Assembly (NCBI GenBank): GCA_021838065.1
Contig: JAKCEJ010000028.1
Location: forward strand, 1 to 15,888
Length of the DNA stretch: 15,888 nt
Direction of reading: 5' to 3'
DNA from: Pseudomonadota bacterium
GTDB lineage: Bacteria; Pseudomonadota; Gammaproteobacteria; Steroidobacterales; Steroidobacteraceae
Shown here: in pieces, positions 13,798 through 15,888 of the stretch
Numbering within the stretch: position 1 is the stretch's first letter
Layout: every line of letters begins with the position of its first letter
Position numbers and translations under genes: made by a program
Notes under the pieces: generated by a model
Told to the model about the DNA's origin: nothing
Database searches by the model: none
The model's input: only the letters and a program-made list of their open reading frames with translations

Positions 13798-14652
13798 ATG
13801 AGCGCCCCGGTCACGATGTCGCGGACGCTGACGCGCCTGCAGGCGAGGCTTCGCGCTCAGGTGGGCAAGGCCATCGCGGATTTCGCCATGATCGGCGCCG
13901 GCGATCGGGTGATGGTGTGTCTCTCGGGCGGCAAGGACTCCTACACCCTGCTCGACATCCTGCTCTCGCTCAAGCGCAGCGCCCCGGTCGAGTTCGAACT
14001 CATCGCCGTCAACCTGGATCAGAAGCAGCCCGGCTTTCCGGCGCACGTGCTGCCGGAGTATCTGGCCGCCCTCGGCGTGCCGTTTCACATCATCGAGCAG
14101 GATACCTACAGCGTCGTCAAGCGCGTCGTGCCCGAGGGACGCACGATGTGCGGGCTGTGCTCGCGCCTGCGGCGCGGGGCGCTGTATCGCTTCGCCGCCG
14201 AGCACGGGGTGACCAAGATCGCCCTCGGCCACCACCGCGATGACATTGTCGAGACACTGTTCCTCAACCTCTTTTTCGGCGGACGCCTCAAGGCCATGGC
14301 GCCGAAGCTGCTCTCCGATGACGGCCGTCAGGTGGTGATCCGCCCGCTTGCCTATGTCGCCGAGCGGGATATCGAGCGATACGCGCGCGGCCGGTGCTTT
14401 CCGATCATTCCCTGCAGGCTGTGCGGCTCGCAGGACAATCTGCAGCGCGTGGCGGTCAAGCGCATGCTCACCGACTGGGAGCGGGCGAGCCCCGGACGCA
14501 CCGAGAGCATCTTCTCGGCGCTGCGCCACGTGGAGCTCGGCTCGCTCGCCGACACGCGGGTGTTTGATTTTGCCGGCCTCGAGTCGCGGCGCATCCGCGC
14601 GATGACGGCGGATGAGGAGCTCGGCCTCGATGAGGCCTGCGAGGTGGCCTGA
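13798..14652 (+). CDS. ttcA: tRNA 2-thiocytidine(32) synthetase TtcA
   Basis: The 284-residue protein has the ATP-pyrophosphatase PP-loop SGGKDS (43-48), a Cys-x2-Cys pair in MCGLCSRLRRG (118 and 121), and a second pair in PCRLCGSQDNLQR (206 and 209). GHHRDDIVETLFLNLFFGG lies between them. TtcA uses an iron-sulfur cluster held by these cysteines to thiolate cytidine 32 of certain tRNAs. All known key residues are present. Its ATG directly follows the carboxypeptidase stop (TAG-ATG), with GAGG 8 nt upstream inside the previous gene, so the two are probably translated from one mRNA. A second in-frame ATG six codons later could also serve. Confidence 0.97.
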   Translation: MSAPVTMSRTLTRLQARLRAQVGKAIADFAMIGAGDRVMVCLSGGKDSYTLLDILLSLKRSAPVEFELIAVNLDQKQPGFPAHVLPEYLAALGVPFHIIEQDTYSVVKRVVPEGRTMCGLCSRLRRGALYRFAAEHGVTKIALGHHRDDIVETLFLNLFFGGRLKAMAPKLLSDDGRQVVIRPLAYVAERDIERYARGRCFPIIPCRLCGSQDNLQRVAVKRMLTDWERASPGRTESIFSALRHVELGSLADTRVFDFAGLESRRIRAMTADEELGLDEACEVA

Positions 14653-14669
14653 GGGGCCGCTTCACCCGA

Positions 14670-15888
14670 ATGGCCGCCGCACCCGCGCCCCCGCTCGTCA
14701 ATGCCTACTGGGTCTACCCCGGGCGGCTGCTCGCCGGCGAGCACCCTGCGGGGATGACCGTGGAAGCGACCCGCACGCGCCTCGCGCGGCTGCGGGCCGC
14801 CGGCATCGAGGCGATCGTCGATCTGACCGAGCCGGCGGAGATCGATGACTACGATGACGCGCTGCCTCTGGCGATCGAATATCACCGCAAGCCCATCCCC
14901 GATCACGGCCTGCCCGAGCGGCGCGAGCACATGTTCGAAATCCTCGACTGCCTGCACGGGGCGCTCGGCGCGGGCAAGCCCTGTTACGTGCACTGCCGCG
15001 CCGGCATCGGCCGCAGCGCCACGGTGATCGGCTGTCTGCTGGTCGAGCGCGGACTCAGCGGCGAGGCGGCACTCGATGAGCTCGCGCGCCTGTGGCGCCA
15101 GTCGGAGCGCTCGCGGGACTGGCCACGCATCCCCGAGACCCAAGCGCAGAGCGAGTACGTGCGCACCTGGTCGCCGCGCAAGATCATCTTGCCCGAGCCG
15201 CCTCCCGATGCGTCGGGGGGCGACCCGCTGCTCGAGCCGGCGGCGCTTGCTGCCGCCCGCGCACTGCGCGAGCGCTTCCACGGCGCGCTGCTCGGGCTGG
15301 CGGTGGGTGATGCCGTTGCTGCGGCGACGCAGTACCGCCGTCCCGGCAGCTTCGCAGCCGTGGCCGACCTGCTGGGCGGGGGGCCCTTCGGACTGCCGCG
15401 GGGCGCCTGGAGCGACGATACGGCCATGGCGCTGTGCCTGGCCGAGAGCCTGCTCGAGCGCGGGGAGTTCGATCCGGCCGATCAGGTCGAGCGCTACCGG
15501 CGATGGCAGCGCGAGGGGTATTTGTCAGCCACCGGCCGATGCGTGGGGATCACCGCCGGTACCGCGCGCGCGCTCGCCGTGGCCGGCTGGCGTCAGCAGC
15601 CCTTCTCGGGATCGCACGATCCGGCACACCCGGATCCGGAGCCGCTCTCACGCGTCGCGCCCGCGGTGCTGTTCGCATTCGCATCCCGCGAGGAAGCGGT
15701 GCGCCTGGCGAGCGAGGCTGCGCGCACGACCTGTCAGGTCAACACGGTGCTCGCCGCGTGCGCCGACCTCGCCCGCGCGCTGCTTGCGGCGCTCGCGGGC
15801 GAGCCCAAGGCGCGCATCCTCGCCGAGCAGAGCTCGGCGCCGGCGCGCGGCGCCGGCAAGGACGCCATGCGCGCGCTCGCCGGGGCGC
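14670..15888 (+). CDS. Phosphatase/ADP-ribosylglycohydrolase fusion protein (3' end missing)
   Basis: The frame from the ATG at 14670, 17 nt after ttcA, stays open to the window edge (406 codons seen). Residues about 10-170 form a cysteine-phosphatase domain of the dual-specificity type: WVYPGRLLAGEHP at the start, a possible general acid Asp78 in IPDHGLP, and the P-loop HCRAGIGRSA with Cys109 and Arg115 (CX5R). After a Pro-rich linker (about 174-190), residues from about 200 match ADP-ribosylglycohydrolases: RFHGALLGLAVGDAV with Asp214 and WSDDTAMALCLAESLLERG with the metal-binding Asp249 and Asp250. The C-terminal Asp motif of that family would lie beyond the window. The product probably removes phosphate and ADP-ribose groups from the same or related substrates. 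Both domains look catalytically intact as far as seen; the substrate is unknown. Confidence 0.88.
   Translation, partial: MAAAPAPPLVNAYWVYPGRLLAGEHPAGMTVEATRTRLARLRAAGIEAIVDLTEPAEIDDYDDALPLAIEYHRKPIPDHGLPERREHMFEILDCLHGALGAGKPCYVHCRAGIGRSATVIGCLLVERGLSGEAALDELARLWRQSERSRDWPRIPETQAQSEYVRTWSPRKIILPEPPPDASGGDPLLEPAALAAARALRERFHGALLGLAVGDAVAAATQYRRPGSFAAVADLLGGGPFGLPRGAWSDDTAMALCLAESLLERGEFDPADQVERYRRWQREGYLSATGRCVGITAGTARALAVAGWRQQPFSGSHDPAHPDPEPLSRVAPAVLFAFASREEAVRLASEAARTTCQVNTVLAACADLARALLAALAGEPKARILAEQSSAPARGAGKDAMRALAGA

Noticed and set aside
12193..14529. 778-codon minus-strand open frame
   Set aside because: It is antisense to the M32 carboxypeptidase and ttcA; long shadow frames are expected in GC-rich DNA.

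Overview
This is a GC-rich bacterial window, most likely from a gammaproteobacterium of the Nevskiales/Steroidobacterales/Xanthomonadales type. That placement is an inference from the high GC content and from the gammaproteobacterial look of TtcA, GlgA and the M32 carboxypeptidase. I see no rRNA, tRNA, CRISPR array, insertion sequence or replication origin.

Left part (1-2.6 kb). The 3' end of a retropepsin-like aspartic protease with two tandem domains comes first. It is followed by a small ArsR regulator/SRPBCC (AHSA1-type) operon with a 4-nt overlap, then an exported protein of unknown function. The ArsR gene appears to be read from a leaderless transcript.

Middle part (2.6-10.4 kb), accessory in character. 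A stretch of about 890 bases without a convincing gene carries an orphan promoter and a perfect palindrome. Next come two closely related MocR-type regulators (GntR winged helix plus aminotransferase-like domain), one on each strand, enclosing an eight-helix DoxX-like membrane protein that is their plausible target. After these lie an outer-membrane beta-barrel gene broken by a frameshift, about 700 bases of non-coding DNA with several hairpins, and a VapBC-type toxin-antitoxin locus. In that locus the antitoxin is frameshifted while the PIN-domain toxin has all its acidic residues.

Right part (10.4-15.9 kb), housekeeping in character. It holds glycogen synthase GlgA on the minus strand, a divergent 33-residue membrane peptide, and a plus-strand run of M32 carboxypeptidase, the tRNA 2-thiocytidine synthetase TtcA, and a protein that fuses a CX5R phosphatase to an ADP-ribosylglycohydrolase and continues past the window end. 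The last three genes are tightly spaced and may be co-transcribed from an extended -10 promoter upstream of the carboxypeptidase.

The points most worth a second look are the toxin with a broken antitoxin, the phosphatase/ADP-ribosylglycohydrolase fusion, the MocR pair around a DoxX-like gene, the orphan operator at 2688-2735 and the hairpin cluster at 9391-9544. I did not find a clearly new multi-gene system.
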